A stretch of DNA of 64,000 bases from CAVWDI01 sp963793095 (GCA_963793095.1 CAWBYY010000002.1:682001-746000); one strand, 5' to 3'; shown: positions 17,484-27,786, counted from the stretch's first letter. Numbers and translations are program-made. The notes: generated from the sequence alone by a model not told the origin.

Positions 17484-18188
17484 ATGCAGGTGACATTACG
17501 GGTATTTCGCTTCAATCCTGAGACGGATAAGAAGCCGCATTATGAAAGTTACAAAATGGATGCCGAGCCAACCGACCGCGTTCTTGACCTGCTAGAATAT
17601 GCTAAAAGTTATTTTGATGGAACGCTTTCCTTCCGGCGCTCGTGCGCCCACGGCGTCTGCGGTTCGGATGCTGTCCGCATTAACGGGCGCAACCGCCTGG
17701 CCTGCAAGGTTCTTGTTAAGGAGTTGAAATCAAAGAAAATTACCATTGAGCCGGTCCTGGGTATGAGAGTGATTAAAGACCTGGTTGTGGACATGGAACC
17801 GTTTTTTGAGCATTACCGTTCGGTTATGCCCTACCTGGTAAACGACGAACCACCGCCAAGCAGGGAGAGAATACAGAGCGCCGAGCAGCATGCGCGATTT
17901 GATGACACTACCAAGTGCATCCTGTGTGCCTGCTGCACAACCTCCTGCCCGTCATTCTGGTCGGGCGAGGATTATGTCGGCCCGGCTGCGATTGTGGCTG
18001 CACACCGTTTTGTTTTCGACAGCCGCGACCGGGCTGGCGCAGAGCGTCTAAAAATCCTGAACGACTCGTTTGGCGTGTTCCGCTGCCATACGATTTTCAA
18101 CTGCACGGAATGCTGCCCACGCGAGATAGAAGTGACCCGGGCGATCGGGGAGGTCAAAAAGGCGATCGCCAGCGGAAAATTAGACTAG
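17484..18188 (+). CDS. sdhB: succinate dehydrogenase iron-sulfur subunit
   Basis: A 234-aa subunit with three clusters. [2Fe-2S] ligands are C54, C59 and C74, with Asp62 where many homologues have a fourth Cys, as in E. coli SdhB. CILCACCTTSCP provides the [4Fe-4S] ligands, and CHTIFNCTECCP the [3Fe-4S]/[4Fe-4S] ones. It relays electrons from SdhA to the membrane anchors. Last gene of the operon; tRNA-Arg begins 29 bases after the stop. Confidence 0.96.
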   Translation: MQVTLRVFRFNPETDKKPHYESYKMDAEPTDRVLDLLEYAKSYFDGTLSFRRSCAHGVCGSDAVRINGRNRLACKVLVKELKSKKITIEPVLGMRVIKDLVVDMEPFFEHYRSVMPYLVNDEPPPSRERIQSAEQHARFDDTTKCILCACCTTSCPSFWSGEDYVGPAAIVAAHRFVFDSRDRAGAERLKILNDSFGVFRCHTIFNCTECCPREIEVTRAIGEVKKAIASGKLD

Positions 18189-18217
18189 AATTTCCACGTG
18201 CTATAATTCAATACCTT

Positions 18218-18290
18218 GCCCCAGTAGCTCAATGGATAGAGCAAGGTCCTCCTAAGACCGAGGTTGTGGGTTCGACTCCCGCCTGGGGCA
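18218..18290 (+). tRNA. tRNA-Arg (CCU)
   Basis: Cloverleaf read by eye: acceptor GCCCCAG pairs with CTGGGGC (18283-18289), discriminator A. D stem GCTC/GAGC, anticodon loop CTCCTAA with anticodon CCT, T stem GTGGG/CCCGC with TTCGACT loop. CCA is not encoded. The first pair of the anticodon stem is an A/G mismatch. Confidence 0.94.
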
Positions 18291-18426
18291 TACCTGTTTA
18301 AAAAAATTATTCCGCGAAAAACCCCATGCAGAAGAAAAACAACCGGACTGGGGCTTGTTAATGAAAAATGAATTCAGGTTAGCATAACGAGGATTGAAGT
18401 TTATTCAATTTTTGTGGAGGATAACA

Positions 18427-18654
18427 ATGACAGATGAGACCTCAAAATCGCCCGAAGAATTGATCGAAAGTATGGAGAAAGCCCAGCACCCGGTCACCCG
18501 TCAGGATGTAAAAGAGGAATTCCGGCCGGAATCTTCGAAAAGCAGCAATGCAGTCCCGATTGTCGCAATCATCGCGGGTGCGGTTGTCCTGCTGGGCTGC
18601 ATTATTGCCTGCGCAGTCGGTGGTGTATGCCTTCTCACCAATGCGCCCTGGTGA
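18427..18654 (+). CDS. small membrane protein, 75 aa, unknown function
   Basis: A 75-aa protein with a charged, acidic N-terminal half and one long hydrophobic segment at about residues 44-70, rich in Ala, Val, Ile, Cys and Gly. GGAGG lies 7 bases before ATG 18427. An in-frame upstream start at 18394 has no ribosome-binding site. No family recognised. Probably a single-pass protein with its charged half in the cytoplasm. Confidence 0.6.
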   Translation: MTDETSKSPEELIESMEKAQHPVTRQDVKEEFRPESSKSSNAVPIVAIIAGAVVLLGCIIACAVGGVCLLTNAPW

Positions 18655-18708
18655 GAGATGGCGGATAACGAAATTATGGTGACATGAGGGATTCCCACAC
18701 CTGGGAAA

Positions 18709-18966
18709 ATGCCGGCAAGAATCCCGGGATGGAAATATGACCTTGTGCATTCAGCGATCCTGGCCGTCCTCCCTGCATCTGTAGAAGGGATAGAATTCAG
18801 GGAACTACCGGGTCTGGTGGAGGGTAAAATATCCAGGCTGGATTTGGAGAAACTGGGTTCGGTATCCTGGTACACAACTATTGTCAAACTGGAAATGGAA
18901 TTGCGGGGTGAACTGGAGCGGGTCCCGGGTTCGAAACCTCAGCGTCTTCAGCGGAGTATGAATTAA
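18709..18966 (+). CDS. small conserved-looking protein, 85 aa
   Basis: An 85-aa soluble protein. The mixed pattern WKYDLVHSAILAVLP...GIEFRELPGLVEGKI...LGSVSWYTTIVKLEMELRG looks like a winged-helix-sized domain such as the DUF6958-type proteins, but I cannot confirm this without a search. Located between two other tiny genes on the same strand. The start codon has only a weak GGGAAA upstream. Confidence 0.5.
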   Translation: MPARIPGWKYDLVHSAILAVLPASVEGIEFRELPGLVEGKISRLDLEKLGSVSWYTTIVKLEMELRGELERVPGSKPQRLQRSMN

Positions 18967-19077
18967 TTTTATTGAGTATATTCCCGGAAATTCTTAGGGA
19001 TGATGATATACTGAAAATCAGTGTTTAGATTGTTCACATAAAAGCAAGGCTTAATTCAGAAACTACAGGAGGCAATA

Positions 19078-19299
19078 ATGGCTTACACGATGAATACAAC
19101 TCTCAAAGAACTTTTAAAGGACCCCAATGTCAGACCGCTTATTGACCAGTATCTGCCCGGTGTGGCGGATAACCCGATGCTCTCGATGGTTGAAGGCATG
19201 ACCCTGCAGGCTGTTGTGGATAATCCCATGGCAGGTCAGTTTGGGATAACAGAGGAAAAGGTCCAGTCAATCCTGGATCAGGCTAACAAAATGTCGTAA
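19078..19299 (+). CDS. small protein, 73 aa, resembling a stand-alone C-terminal module of glycoside hydrolases
   Basis: AGGAGG lies 7 bases before the ATG, giving a convincing short gene. The pattern TTLKELLKDPNVRPLIDQYLPGVADNPMLSMVEGMTLQAVVDNP resembles the short helical module (pLxELLxxPxxxxxLxxyLPGxxxNP) often found at the C-terminus of bacterial glycosidases. Here it stands alone. Recognition is from memory of that pattern, so the relationship is tentative. No signal peptide or membrane segment. Confidence 0.65.
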   Translation: MAYTMNTTLKELLKDPNVRPLIDQYLPGVADNPMLSMVEGMTLQAVVDNPMAGQFGITEEKVQSILDQANKMS

Positions 19300-19320
19300 T
19301 TGAGCAAATATATCGAAGGC

Positions 19321-19382
19321 GCAAAGCACACTTCTATATTTGAGATATTTTCAACCTTTCTCTAATCAGAAGTGTGCTTTGC
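19321..19382. terminator. bidirectional terminator hairpin between convergent genes
   Basis: A perfect 15-bp inverted repeat (19321-19335 with 19368-19382), starting GCAAAGCACACTTCT, separated by 32 bases. It sits between the 73-aa gene (+) and the lipoprotein gene (-), where a shared transcription stop is expected. No long U-tract follows, so termination efficiency is uncertain. Confidence 0.65.
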
Positions 19383-19398
19383 TGTTAATTAACTGCCC

Positions 19399-20541
19399 TC
19401 ACCCGCAGCCGGTGTAATCGTAAGAACCGGAGGACGATTGGTTTGTATTCCCAAAATTGTCGCCGGCTTCGACATAATAGCGGATCGTACCAACTGGAGT
19501 GCCTATCCCGTCGCTGACGGATGCGCCTGCGTCCGATATCCAGAATCCCGATCCGGTTTCGCTCATTGAGATTGAATTCCAGCCCTCGCTGTTCAGGTTG
19601 TAATAATAAGTTGCCCAGGCCACGCCTGAAGGATCGCTGATGCTTGCCTGCATGTAAACATCGCAGCCTTCCCATACCAGTGAGCGGGAACCAATGCTGG
19701 GGCCTTCCGTATCTGCAGGAGGTTCTGGTTCTTCGGTCTCGAGGTCGCAGAACCCGGCGACTTCAAGGGTCGCCCAGCGTTCTTCGAACTCCTGGTCGGT
19801 TTTTTCAACACTCAGGTTGTAGGTGGTGGTCTCGCACGGACAGACCGTCTTCGCCCCGGAATCAGGTACGTATGCCCCATCCAGGTAGGCGCCAAGGCCG
19901 CCTTCCACGTACCATTTCACATCCGCGCAGTTTCCGGCATCGACGTATGCCGGGTCAACATAGAACTCAATAAAAAGGTCCTGGGTGGTGTCCGTGGTCG
20001 GGCTGACTGTCACAGTGGGAGTCTCAGTGCCGGGCGTGGTTGATGCTGTGGGAGTGCCTTCAGTCGGGGTGACCGTCAGCCGGGTGCCGGGCGCCGGCTG
20101 GCAGGTGCCGATGCAGATTCGGGCTGTGGTCGGGTTTCCGCCCCCGGAACGCGCTTCCAGGATATATTCCCCTTCAGCCGGGGGGATCCACAGGCTGTCG
20201 GCTCTCACCAGGGTGCCTTGCGGGTCAAGCGGTACTGCCGGTCCAGCCGGAACTTCCTGCCCGTTGGCCCGGATGGATATACTGCCCCCGCTGACGGCGT
20301 GAATAACAATTGTCAGCGGTTCCATTGGCAGCTCTGCCCCGTCCGGGGGGTACTCGATCCAGATATTCTGGCTTGATCCTGTCTCTGCTTGTGGTAGAGC
20401 GAGTTCTTCCCCCGAAGTCTGGGGTAATCCACCCAGATTTTCACAACCGGAGATGAAAATTGCCAGGAACAGCAGGTTATTAAAAGGATTGTGATGATCC
20501 ACAGAATTCTCTGATTTCTGGACATGATTTTTAGCGGTCAT
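19399..20541 (-). CDS. secreted lipoprotein with Ig-like domains; possible frameshift in signal peptide
   Basis: A 380-aa exported protein. A lipobox ISGC lies at about residues 30-33, then Ig/bacterial surface-like beta domains, a Thr/Pro/Ser-rich linker (residues ~150-190) and Cys pairs. The best ribosome-binding site (GTGAGG) serves ATG 20541, but its N-terminus is polar for 24 residues. A second frame from ATG 20525 reads MSRNQRILWIITILLI and would join the lipobox frame as one long hydrophobic core if one T were added to the run near 20481. So either start is possible and a 1-nt deletion is plausible. Function unknown. Confidence 0.7.
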   Translation of the reverse strand: MTAKNHVQKSENSVDHHNPFNNLLFLAIFISGCENLGGLPQTSGEELALPQAETGSSQNIWIEYPPDGAELPMEPLTIVIHAVSGGSISIRANGQEVPAGPAVPLDPQGTLVRADSLWIPPAEGEYILEARSGGGNPTTARICIGTCQPAPGTRLTVTPTEGTPTASTTPGTETPTVTVSPTTDTTQDLFIEFYVDPAYVDAGNCADVKWYVEGGLGAYLDGAYVPDSGAKTVCPCETTTYNLSVEKTDQEFEERWATLEVAGFCDLETEEPEPPADTEGPSIGSRSLVWEGCDVYMQASISDPSGVAWATYYYNLNSEGWNSISMSETGSGFWISDAGASVSDGIGTPVGTIRYYVEAGDNFGNTNQSSSGSYDYTGCG

Positions 20542-20639
20542 AGCAGCCTCACTTTTGTCGAGATCAGACCATGTTTATTTAAAAGCATTTTTGGCGCATA
20601 ATTTTATGCCTGATTTAAATTCTATATCGGGTATGGTTA

Positions 20640-23600
20640 TTAGCAATCACAGACATCAGGTGGTGAGCATTTACCTGCGGTGTAATTCTCCACCTGCATC
20701 TTTACAAGCAGCGCCCACTCTGGGCGCCTTACAAGCGCAGGCGCCGCTCAGACAATGGTTATTATGGTGGCAGTAATCTCCTGCCAGCCCGGTATCGTCA
20801 ATCGGAGCACAGAGTCCGTTTGCGCAGTGGCGTGAACTGCAGTCATTATCGTCATTACAACTTTTACCGTTTTCCAGCCCATTCCAGTAACCGCAGTAAC
20901 CGTGGTCCCCGGATCAGAAGTGAAGTATTTATAGTCCTTGCAGAAACTTCCGGACTTACCCGAGGGGCAGACGCAGTAATGGTTTCCGCAGTGGTTGTCG
21001 TGGTGGCAGTAATCTCCCAGACGGCCGGTGCCATCTGGCGGGGCGCATTTTTCATTGGCGCAGTAACCGGAGGCGCATTCCTTATTTTTGGTGCAGTAAT
21101 CACCGTTTTTGATCCCCGCCCGACAGGTATTATGGTCAATTACTTCAGGATTATTTAAAATCTCGGCAGGTTTTCCCATCCCTGCCGGATTTACACTGGC
21201 AAACGCCGCTCTCGCAGTGAGCGTTTTTATGGCAGTAATCATTCTGTTTGCCGTCTCCATTTGGTGCGCATAATCCATCATCGCAAAATCCGGTTTCGCA
21301 CTCTAAATCACGCACGCAAACGGCGTGATTCGGAGATTTGATTTGCGGTCCTGCTCCGGGGATTGGGGCCGGTCCGCTTGCTCTGTCTGTGATATTCACC
21401 GAAACTTTGCAGAATCCTCCCGGCGATTCAATGAAATAGCCATTATCAAATCCCTGCCAGGTCGGGCTGGATTTTTGGATCACAAGATCTTTGCTCTGGC
21501 AGATATCCGGTATATAAAAGCCCAGCGTGAGGGTGTCATTAGGCGCCATCCCAACCGTAACGCTGTTATTTTCAGGCTGGCCGTCTAAAGGAAACTCGTT
21601 TAATAAATACTTCTTTCCCTCCAGCAGCATCCGTGCTGACCTGCGGCTGTATTGGTTGGCGAAAAGGTAGATTTCCGAGGCAGCCGCGCCAGTGGGGCTG
21701 TTGATTTTTGATTTGTCAATGGTGAGGTCATTAAATGTGATCTCCAGGCTGTCGTTGGGAGATTCGGTGAAACACTTTTCCTTCTGGGGTTCGCTTGGTT
21801 TGGATTCGCCTTCCGGCCCATGAGCGCTCATCTGGTAGGTGCATGAGCAGCCAACCGGTTCTGAATAATAGTTAAATAAGGTTTTACTCTCTTCTTTACC
21901 AATCGGCTGGGGAAATTTGACCTGTCCGGTTTTACCAGGACAGTTGTACTTGCGGTACAGGATGAATCCATCAATGCGGTCCAGGTATTTTTTATCAAAA
22001 TCCCAGGCAAGTTCCCGGTACCCATCGCCGGTATGTTCTGTGATACTTAGATTTGTTGGGGAGGGGATGGCGTTGGAGAATGAGTTATCCGCCCACATCC
22101 AGTCATCGATCCAGACTTTATACCAGAGGTTGAACCCTTCCGCTTTTCCCGGCCATAATTTTTCCTTGCTGTCGGGAGCGGTAAGGTCCTTTTTATTATG
22201 TACAGCTCCAAAACTTTTGAGCTCAATTGGGGCTGGTAAATTGGCAGCCCCCTTGGAGGGGTCACCTCCGGTGCCAATAATTGTCAATTCTTGTATACGC
22301 ATCATCAGAACGGTATAATTTTTCCGGGGCAGGCCAGGTCAATTTGTATTGCATGCCCAGTTCGCCCGCCGGAAAGTACTTGCTTTGAGCGGTTGGAATT
22401 CTATAAATAAGATTTCGGCTGCCTTCGGCATGCAGTTTGATTGAACCCAGGGGGATATTTTTTGCAGTTGGATAAAATGAGACCGGCTGGAAGACTAGCT
22501 GCTTGTACAGGGGCGTGGATTTGCACTGCTTGGTTTCCGGCACCTCAACCCTCCCGTAATTGCTGCTGCCTATCTGCGCCTGGATGCCTGCCCCGCTGTG
22601 GGCGACCACCTTGTATTCATATTTTGCGGGTCCGGGAACTGTATCAATATAATTGCCGACATTGGGTCCCAGGCTTTTGATCTCCCTCGGCTTGATCTCG
22701 CCAGCGATCTGGCGGTAGATTTTATAGCCATCTTCTTTCTCGACGTCTGTCCAGGATAAAGTTACCTTGCATTCCCCGGAAAGAACAGCCTTGAGAGGGT
22801 CCGGGTCTTTCAACTTAAAACCCGGGAGCAGGCTGATGGAATCCTTATCCGGAAAGGTTTTCGCCGGGAGCATCTCTGCGATTTTTATGCTTGGGAGAGC
22901 GCCGGGTTTAAACCCCGGCAGGATATCAGCCGCCCCGCCGGGAAGCGGGTTTAATCCCCCACCTTTTTTGGTGGAGTCAGCCTTTTTCGGCTGGGGCGGA
23001 TTGTTGACATTGACTTTGCTTTTTGGCTTGACCGGGTTTTTTATCCCGGGATTGGCGTTCTGGATCCCCCCGGCGGAATTGTTCGATTTGCTGGCGATTT
23101 TTTCGATCGTATCGCCCTCCTCGGCGATATAGAGGGCAGAACCGGGCGTTGGCTCGGTTGCCTGTTCACCGCTTACCTCAATATTGATAGTAAGAGATTC
23201 GCCCATCTCGCCTGATGGATTGAATGCCCTGGCGACCATCATGTACCTTCCGGGTTCATCGGCTGACATCCCGTGGTGCAGGCTGAAAGGGTTGAGCCCC
23301 TCATTGTCCGGGCTGGACTGGGAGGCGACCAGCTGGTCGTTCACCCACAGGTCGATCCGGTTGACGCCACCTTCATCCCGGGCGGTCACAAAAACCAGGA
23401 ATGAATCACCTTGCTGGTACTGTGTGCCGGGCAGGGGTTCCTGGAAGGTAACCTCCGGGCCGGGGTTGGGCGGGTACTCTCCGCTGGCAGCTGCCTGGAA
23501 ATAGCGCGGGTAAAGGTAGAAGTATCCAACTGCGGCTGTCGCCAGCAGCAACCCAAGGATAAGAATAAGACCTGTTAGGCCGAGCAGGGTTGGTTTCCAG

Positions 23601-23950
23601 CATCCACCTTTCTGTGGGGTTTCAGCTATCCCGAGCGCCTCGCCCTGGGCGGTCAGCATTACGTTTGGCCCCAGGTTTATGCGGGTGCCATCCCGCAGGT
23701 AGACTGGCTGTTTCACCCGTTTTGCGTTAATCCACACACCGCTCTTCGACCCCAGGTCTTCAATGACCCACCTGCCCTCGCGCCTGGATATCAGCGCATG
23801 GTGGGCGGAGACATCCGGGTCGTTGATGACGATATCGTTTTCCTCAGTGCTCCCGATGGTGACGATATTTTTATCCAGGTTGAAGGATTTGCCTGCTTCT
23901 GGACCCTGCCGGATTACCAGCGTGGGCGGTAAATACTCGTCTTGCGCCAT
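20640..23950 (-). CDS. FHA-LysM-like-Cys-rich membrane protein, split by four 1-nt indels
   Basis: One ~1100-codon gene is read in five frames. Order: FHA domain (phosphothreonine-binding, GSTEENDIVI...SAHHALISR...SGVWIN, residues ~13-110), transmembrane helix ~125-150, Ig-like domain, degenerate LysM (~275-320), Pro/Lys linker, Fn3-like modules, then three Cys-rich repeats of CxxDxxCxxGxC type resembling Dickkopf/EGF-like knots, ending CSPPDVCDC. Indels are inferred at the T-run 22319-22323, at 21151-21160, at C-run 20907-20910 and at 20688-20694; correcting each restores conserved repeat sequence. GGAGGG before ATG 23950 supports that start. It likely links cytoplasmic Thr-phosphorylation to an exported adhesive region. 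Confidence 0.75.
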
Positions 23951-24169
23951 TGGTTTACCCTCCATGGTTGGTCGAACTTAATGGTGTCATGAAAAAACCA
24001 AGCTGGGCTTGTTTTTCCCAATCATGAGTGAAAAATTAGAAGCACCCGTTATTTTACTTTTATCAATGCTACTTGTGAAGGTGAAATCCTTCACAACCCG
24101 GTCAATTTTTTGGATCAGCCCGACATTTGATGGGATATAATCGATCAACCTGACCCTGAACGGGTTGTT

Positions 24170-25589
24170 TTGAGTTTAGGCTCTCATTTTTTTACAGTTT
24201 GGTATACAGGCTATCTCCTGATGACAGTTTTTCCTCAGCTAATGCTGATCCTGATTGGAATATTCTTGGTTTTAACCCTGATCGGATTTGGACTGGTATC
24301 CTGGAAGGAGGGGGAAATCCGGGCGAGGCGGGTTTCTACGGCTCTGGGTGTTGGGGCAGTGGTCATTTTTACTCTTCTGCTGCTCTCTCCAGAGGTCGTT
24401 CAAATGATTGCCCTCGGCATCCTGTTATTTTTAGCGATCATCTCCGCTGCCCTATTCTTTTTACCCGTCGGGATATTAAAACCCGCCCTGGAAATCCCGG
24501 CCAGCAGGGTTGATGAGCGTGATATTCCTTTCGCCCGCCTGCGGCTGCAGCCCGGAAGCCCGGAATACGAATCTTATTACGCAGCCCGCCCCGAAAACGA
24601 GCCTGTGGATAATCGCTTCCGGTCGAAACCGGGTCTGCTGTCCCTTGAAGCCCGCCTGGCAGATCCTTATTTGTTCGCCTGTGCAGAAGGGAGTTTCTTC
24701 CTGACGGATGGGCTGCGTGAATCGGTTGAAGGCCCGGTTTCTGGAACGGTGCAGGACCTTCCAATCGAAGCAATGACTGTTTTTGTAAAGAATCTGGCGC
24801 GCGTATTACGGCGCAAAAGACGTCGGGATCTGTGAATTGCAGCCTTACCATTATTATTCGCATATCGGGCGCGGGACCGGTACCTATGGCGAACCTATTT
24901 CAGTCGATCACAGTTTCGGGATCGCGTTTACGGTTGAAATGGACTTTGACATGGTCGGGGCGAGCCCGTGCCCGCCGGTTGTGATGGAGTCCGGCAGGCA
25001 GTACGTTGAAGCCGCCCGGATTGCGGTTCAGCTTGCAGCCGTGATCAGGGACCTGGGTTACCCGGCCCGGGCGCATATTGACGGGAACTACCGGGTGATC
25101 GCGCCGCTGGTGGGTCGCGACGCCGGACTGGGGGAGATCGGGCGGATGGGAATCCTGATGACCCCCCGGGAGGGACCCAGAGTCCGGATCGGAGTTGTGA
25201 CCACCTCGCTGGAACTGATCAGCGATGATTACCAGCCGGATATGGCGCTGATCGATTTCTGCACGATCTGTAAAAAATGCGCTGAGAACTGTCCCAGCCG
25301 CTCAATCCCGTTCAACAACAGGGGCCAAAATAACGGCGCCCTGCGCTGGCAGATCGATTCGGACACCTGCTTTTTGTACTGGAATGTGATTGGGACAGAC
25401 TGCGCCAGGTGTATGGCGGTCTGCCCGTTCTCCCATCCGGACAGTTTCAGCCACAATCTGGTCCGGAGCGGCATCTCACGCTCTGGCTCTTTCCGGCGGG
25501 TGGCATTGAGGCTGGATGACATTTTTTATGGGAAAAAACCAGCCGCACGAAAAGTGCCTGGCTGGATCGAAGGGATTGGAAGGAGTTAA
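24170..25589 (+). CDS. membrane-anchored reductive-dehalogenase-like iron-sulfur protein, one frameshift
   Basis: The first frame (24170-24835) encodes two to four transmembrane helices and the start of the catalytic part. The second (to 25589) encodes GEIGRMGILMTP-GPRVRIG, then ferredoxin motifs CTICKKCAENCP and C-x9-CARCMAVCP. Removing one G from the GCGCGC run at 24797-24803 joins them as NLARYYGAKDVGICEL, restoring a conserved sequence. Architecture matches RdhA-type corrinoid/[4Fe-4S] reductases, related to epoxyqueuosine reductase. Unusually, the anchor is N-terminal and covalent; no Tat motif is visible and no RdhB-like gene adjoins. The substrate is unknown; it may not be organohalide. 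Start TTG 24170 is uncertain; ATG 24221 is possible. Confidence 0.75.
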
Positions 25590-25592
25590 AAC

Positions 25593-26846
25593 ATGGAATT
25601 CACACGAAATGGAAACCGGCGGGTTGTGATTACCGGAATGGGCGCGGTTACTCCTCTGGGGTTGCTTAGGAAGTTCTGGGAGAGTTTGCTGGCAGGCCAA
25701 TCAGGTATCCGCCGGATTACCAGGTTCGATCCAGCCGATCTGGAGGTTCAGGTTGCAGGGGAGGTTGATATTGACCTGAAAGACCACTTTTCCCCAAGAG
25801 ATTCACGGCGGATGTCACGCGCCTCCCAGCTGGCTTTAATTGCAGCAAGGATGGCGTTGCAGGACTGCGGGTTGACTGGGGAAGAAGTCAGGGGAAATGG
25901 CGACCGGGTTGGCGTGGTTATTGGTACCGGTAATGCCGGTTTTGAACTGCTGGTAGACATGTCCTACGAATATCTCTTAAAGGGGAAAAAGCCGCTGCCG
26001 ACTGTGTTTGTCAACGGTCTGCCAAATTTGCCGGGACACCATATCAGCGTGGAAATGGGCGCGACCGGCCCGCTGGTTACTATCGTAACTGCCTGCGCCA
26101 GCGGCACCCAGGCTATAGGCGCGGGTATAGAAATGATCAGGGGTGGGAAGGCGGACCTGGTATTTGCAGGCGGCGCAGACAGCATGATCCGCAAGGAGGT
26201 CATCGCCGCATTTGATTCGATGCGGGCCCTGCCCAGGGGCTTCAATGAAAAACCCGCCTCTGCAAGCCGCCCATTTGATGCAGACCGGGAAGGGTTTGTG
26301 CTCGCTGAAGGAGCGGGGGTTCTGGTTATGGAATCTCTGGAAAAAGCCCAGGAAAGAGGCGCCCGGATATATGCTGAACTGCTGGGACACGCTGTTTCCT
26401 CTGATGCCAAGCATATCACCGCGCCGGATGAGACAGGTCTGGGTGCCCAGAAAGCGATGCGCTGGGCTCTTGATGATGCTGGATTGAATCCCGCAGAAAT
26501 TGATTACATTAACGCCCATGGAACTTCCACCAGGTTGAATGATTCGACTGAGACTAAAGCGATTAGGGAGGTTTTTGGCGAGAGGGCATACCGGATACCG
26601 ATAAGTTCGACAAAAAGTATGCTCGGGCACTCCATGGGAGCTGCCGGCGCACTCGAGGCGCTAGTTTGCGCCCTTTCCATACAGGATGGAATAGTGCACC
26701 CGACGATTAATTACGAAACCCCTGACCCGGAGTGTGATCTCGATTATGTCCCAAACCAACCCCGCCAGGTAGCGGTTAATTTCGCCTTATCGAACAGCTT
26801 TGGATTCGGGGGTCAGAACGCCTGTCTGGTTTTGGGAAGGATATAG
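25593..26846 (+). CDS. fabF: beta-ketoacyl-ACP synthase II
   Basis: A 417-aa thiolase-fold condensing enzyme elongating acyl-ACP with malonyl-ACP in fatty acid synthesis. The catalytic Cys168 is in TACASGTQ; the two histidines are in NAHGTST (~309) and LGHSMGAAG (~346). Starts three bases after the previous stop region with GGAAGGAG upstream, so it may share a message with the dehalogenase-like gene, although no functional link is obvious. Confidence 0.95.
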   Translation: MEFTRNGNRRVVITGMGAVTPLGLLRKFWESLLAGQSGIRRITRFDPADLEVQVAGEVDIDLKDHFSPRDSRRMSRASQLALIAARMALQDCGLTGEEVRGNGDRVGVVIGTGNAGFELLVDMSYEYLLKGKKPLPTVFVNGLPNLPGHHISVEMGATGPLVTIVTACASGTQAIGAGIEMIRGGKADLVFAGGADSMIRKEVIAAFDSMRALPRGFNEKPASASRPFDADREGFVLAEGAGVLVMESLEKAQERGARIYAELLGHAVSSDAKHITAPDETGLGAQKAMRWALDDAGLNPAEIDYINAHGTSTRLNDSTETKAIREVFGERAYRIPISSTKSMLGHSMGAAGALEALVCALSIQDGIVHPTINYETPDPECDLDYVPNQPRQVAVNFALSNSFGFGGQNACLVLGRI

Positions 26847-26864
26847 CTGAAATATCAAAAAGGG

Positions 26865-27554
26865 CTAGAATCCCCGTTTCTGTCCTTCCCAGGGCGGTTC
26901 TTTCCCGAGCTTGAATTCCTCCACACTCGGGCCCTTCAGGTTGTCCAGCCGCCACAGCCCGTAGAGGTAGCTTAAGACCAGCAGCAGGATGATGGCTGGC
27001 CAGCCGCTCAGGATCTGGAAGATGCCCAGGGTGCCTGCCGCCTGGTTCTGGAAGAGTTCAAATTGTAAGAATGTTCTCAGACCGAAGAAAATTGCCCAGG
27101 CAAGTGTGACCTCGCTGTATACCGGCCGGACTCTTGGATGCCAGTACCACTCCAGCGGCCAGCGGCGGGCAATATAACTGGTGTAAGCCACCAGCGGGCG
27201 CTTGATCAAAACACTCACAAGGCACAGAATTACCGTAAGGACACCGGTAATAATCCCCGGCAGGAAATATCCTTCCGCCCGACCGGTTAAGTAGGCTATC
27301 CCTGCAGCGAGCAGCACTGCCCCGATGCCTCCCAGAGCGAACCTTACCGGCTGGCCTCTGGCGAGCCGGTAAACCGCAAATATTAATGCAACAGCCAGCG
27401 CGCTGCCAGCCGCCACATTCAATCCTGCAAAAGCGTTAGCCAGGATAAATATGAGCGGGGGCAGGACCGCATCCAGCCAGTTGCCTCTGCCGGTTAACAC
27501 CGAGCGGAGCTCTTCCTTGATCTCCTGAACCCGGTTCTGCGCGTTCATTTCCAC
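26865..27554 (-). CDS. DUF3159-like integral membrane protein
   Basis: A 229-aa protein with about six transmembrane segments and the conserved RPLVAYTSY...W-RHPRVRPVYSEVTLAWAIFFGLR pattern of the DUF3159 family. Its function is not known. The start overlaps the stop of the small upstream membrane gene by ten bases, so it is translationally coupled to the ABC/folE operon. Confidence 0.8.
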   Translation of the reverse strand: MEMNAQNRVQEIKEELRSVLTGRGNWLDAVLPPLIFILANAFAGLNVAAGSALAVALIFAVYRLARGQPVRFALGGIGAVLLAAGIAYLTGRAEGYFLPGIITGVLTVILCLVSVLIKRPLVAYTSYIARRWPLEWYWHPRVRPVYSEVTLAWAIFFGLRTFLQFELFQNQAAGTLGIFQILSGWPAIILLLVLSYLYGLWRLDNLKGPSVEEFKLGKEPPWEGQKRGF

Positions 27555-27769
27555 CCCGGTAGGTAAATATCAAAGCCGAAGCGCAAACCCAGGGCAAATC
27601 CTATGATCAGTGTTATCAAGAGCAATGCGATCCAAATGGGGTATGCGCTTCCGAAAGGATCGATTTTGCACCACAGCCGTTCCAGAAAGCCGCGCTCATC
27701 AGCACAACCAGACCTTTCTTCTGTTGCAGGGGGTGAGTGTTGGTTATCTGCCGGTTGATTATCCGCCAT
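27545..27769 (-). CDS. small single-pass membrane protein, 74 aa
   Basis: A 74-aa protein: polar N-terminus of ~30 residues, then a hydrophobic helix (IWIALLLITLIIGFALGLRFGF) and a short polar tail. Its end overlaps the following DUF3159-like gene by ten bases, and it lies 17 bases after the ABC ATPase. No family recognised; conserved placement in the operon suggests a role with the two neighbours. Confidence 0.6.
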   Translation of the reverse strand: MADNQPADNQHSPPATEERSGCADERGFLERLWCKIDPFGSAYPIWIALLLITLIIGFALGLRFGFDIYLPGWK

Positions 27770-27786
27770 TGCTGTTCTTCCTGGAA

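Noticed and set aside
20820..21158. Plus-strand open frame opposite the Cys-rich repeats
   Set aside because: No start signal and no recognisable pattern; antisense shadow of the FHA gene.
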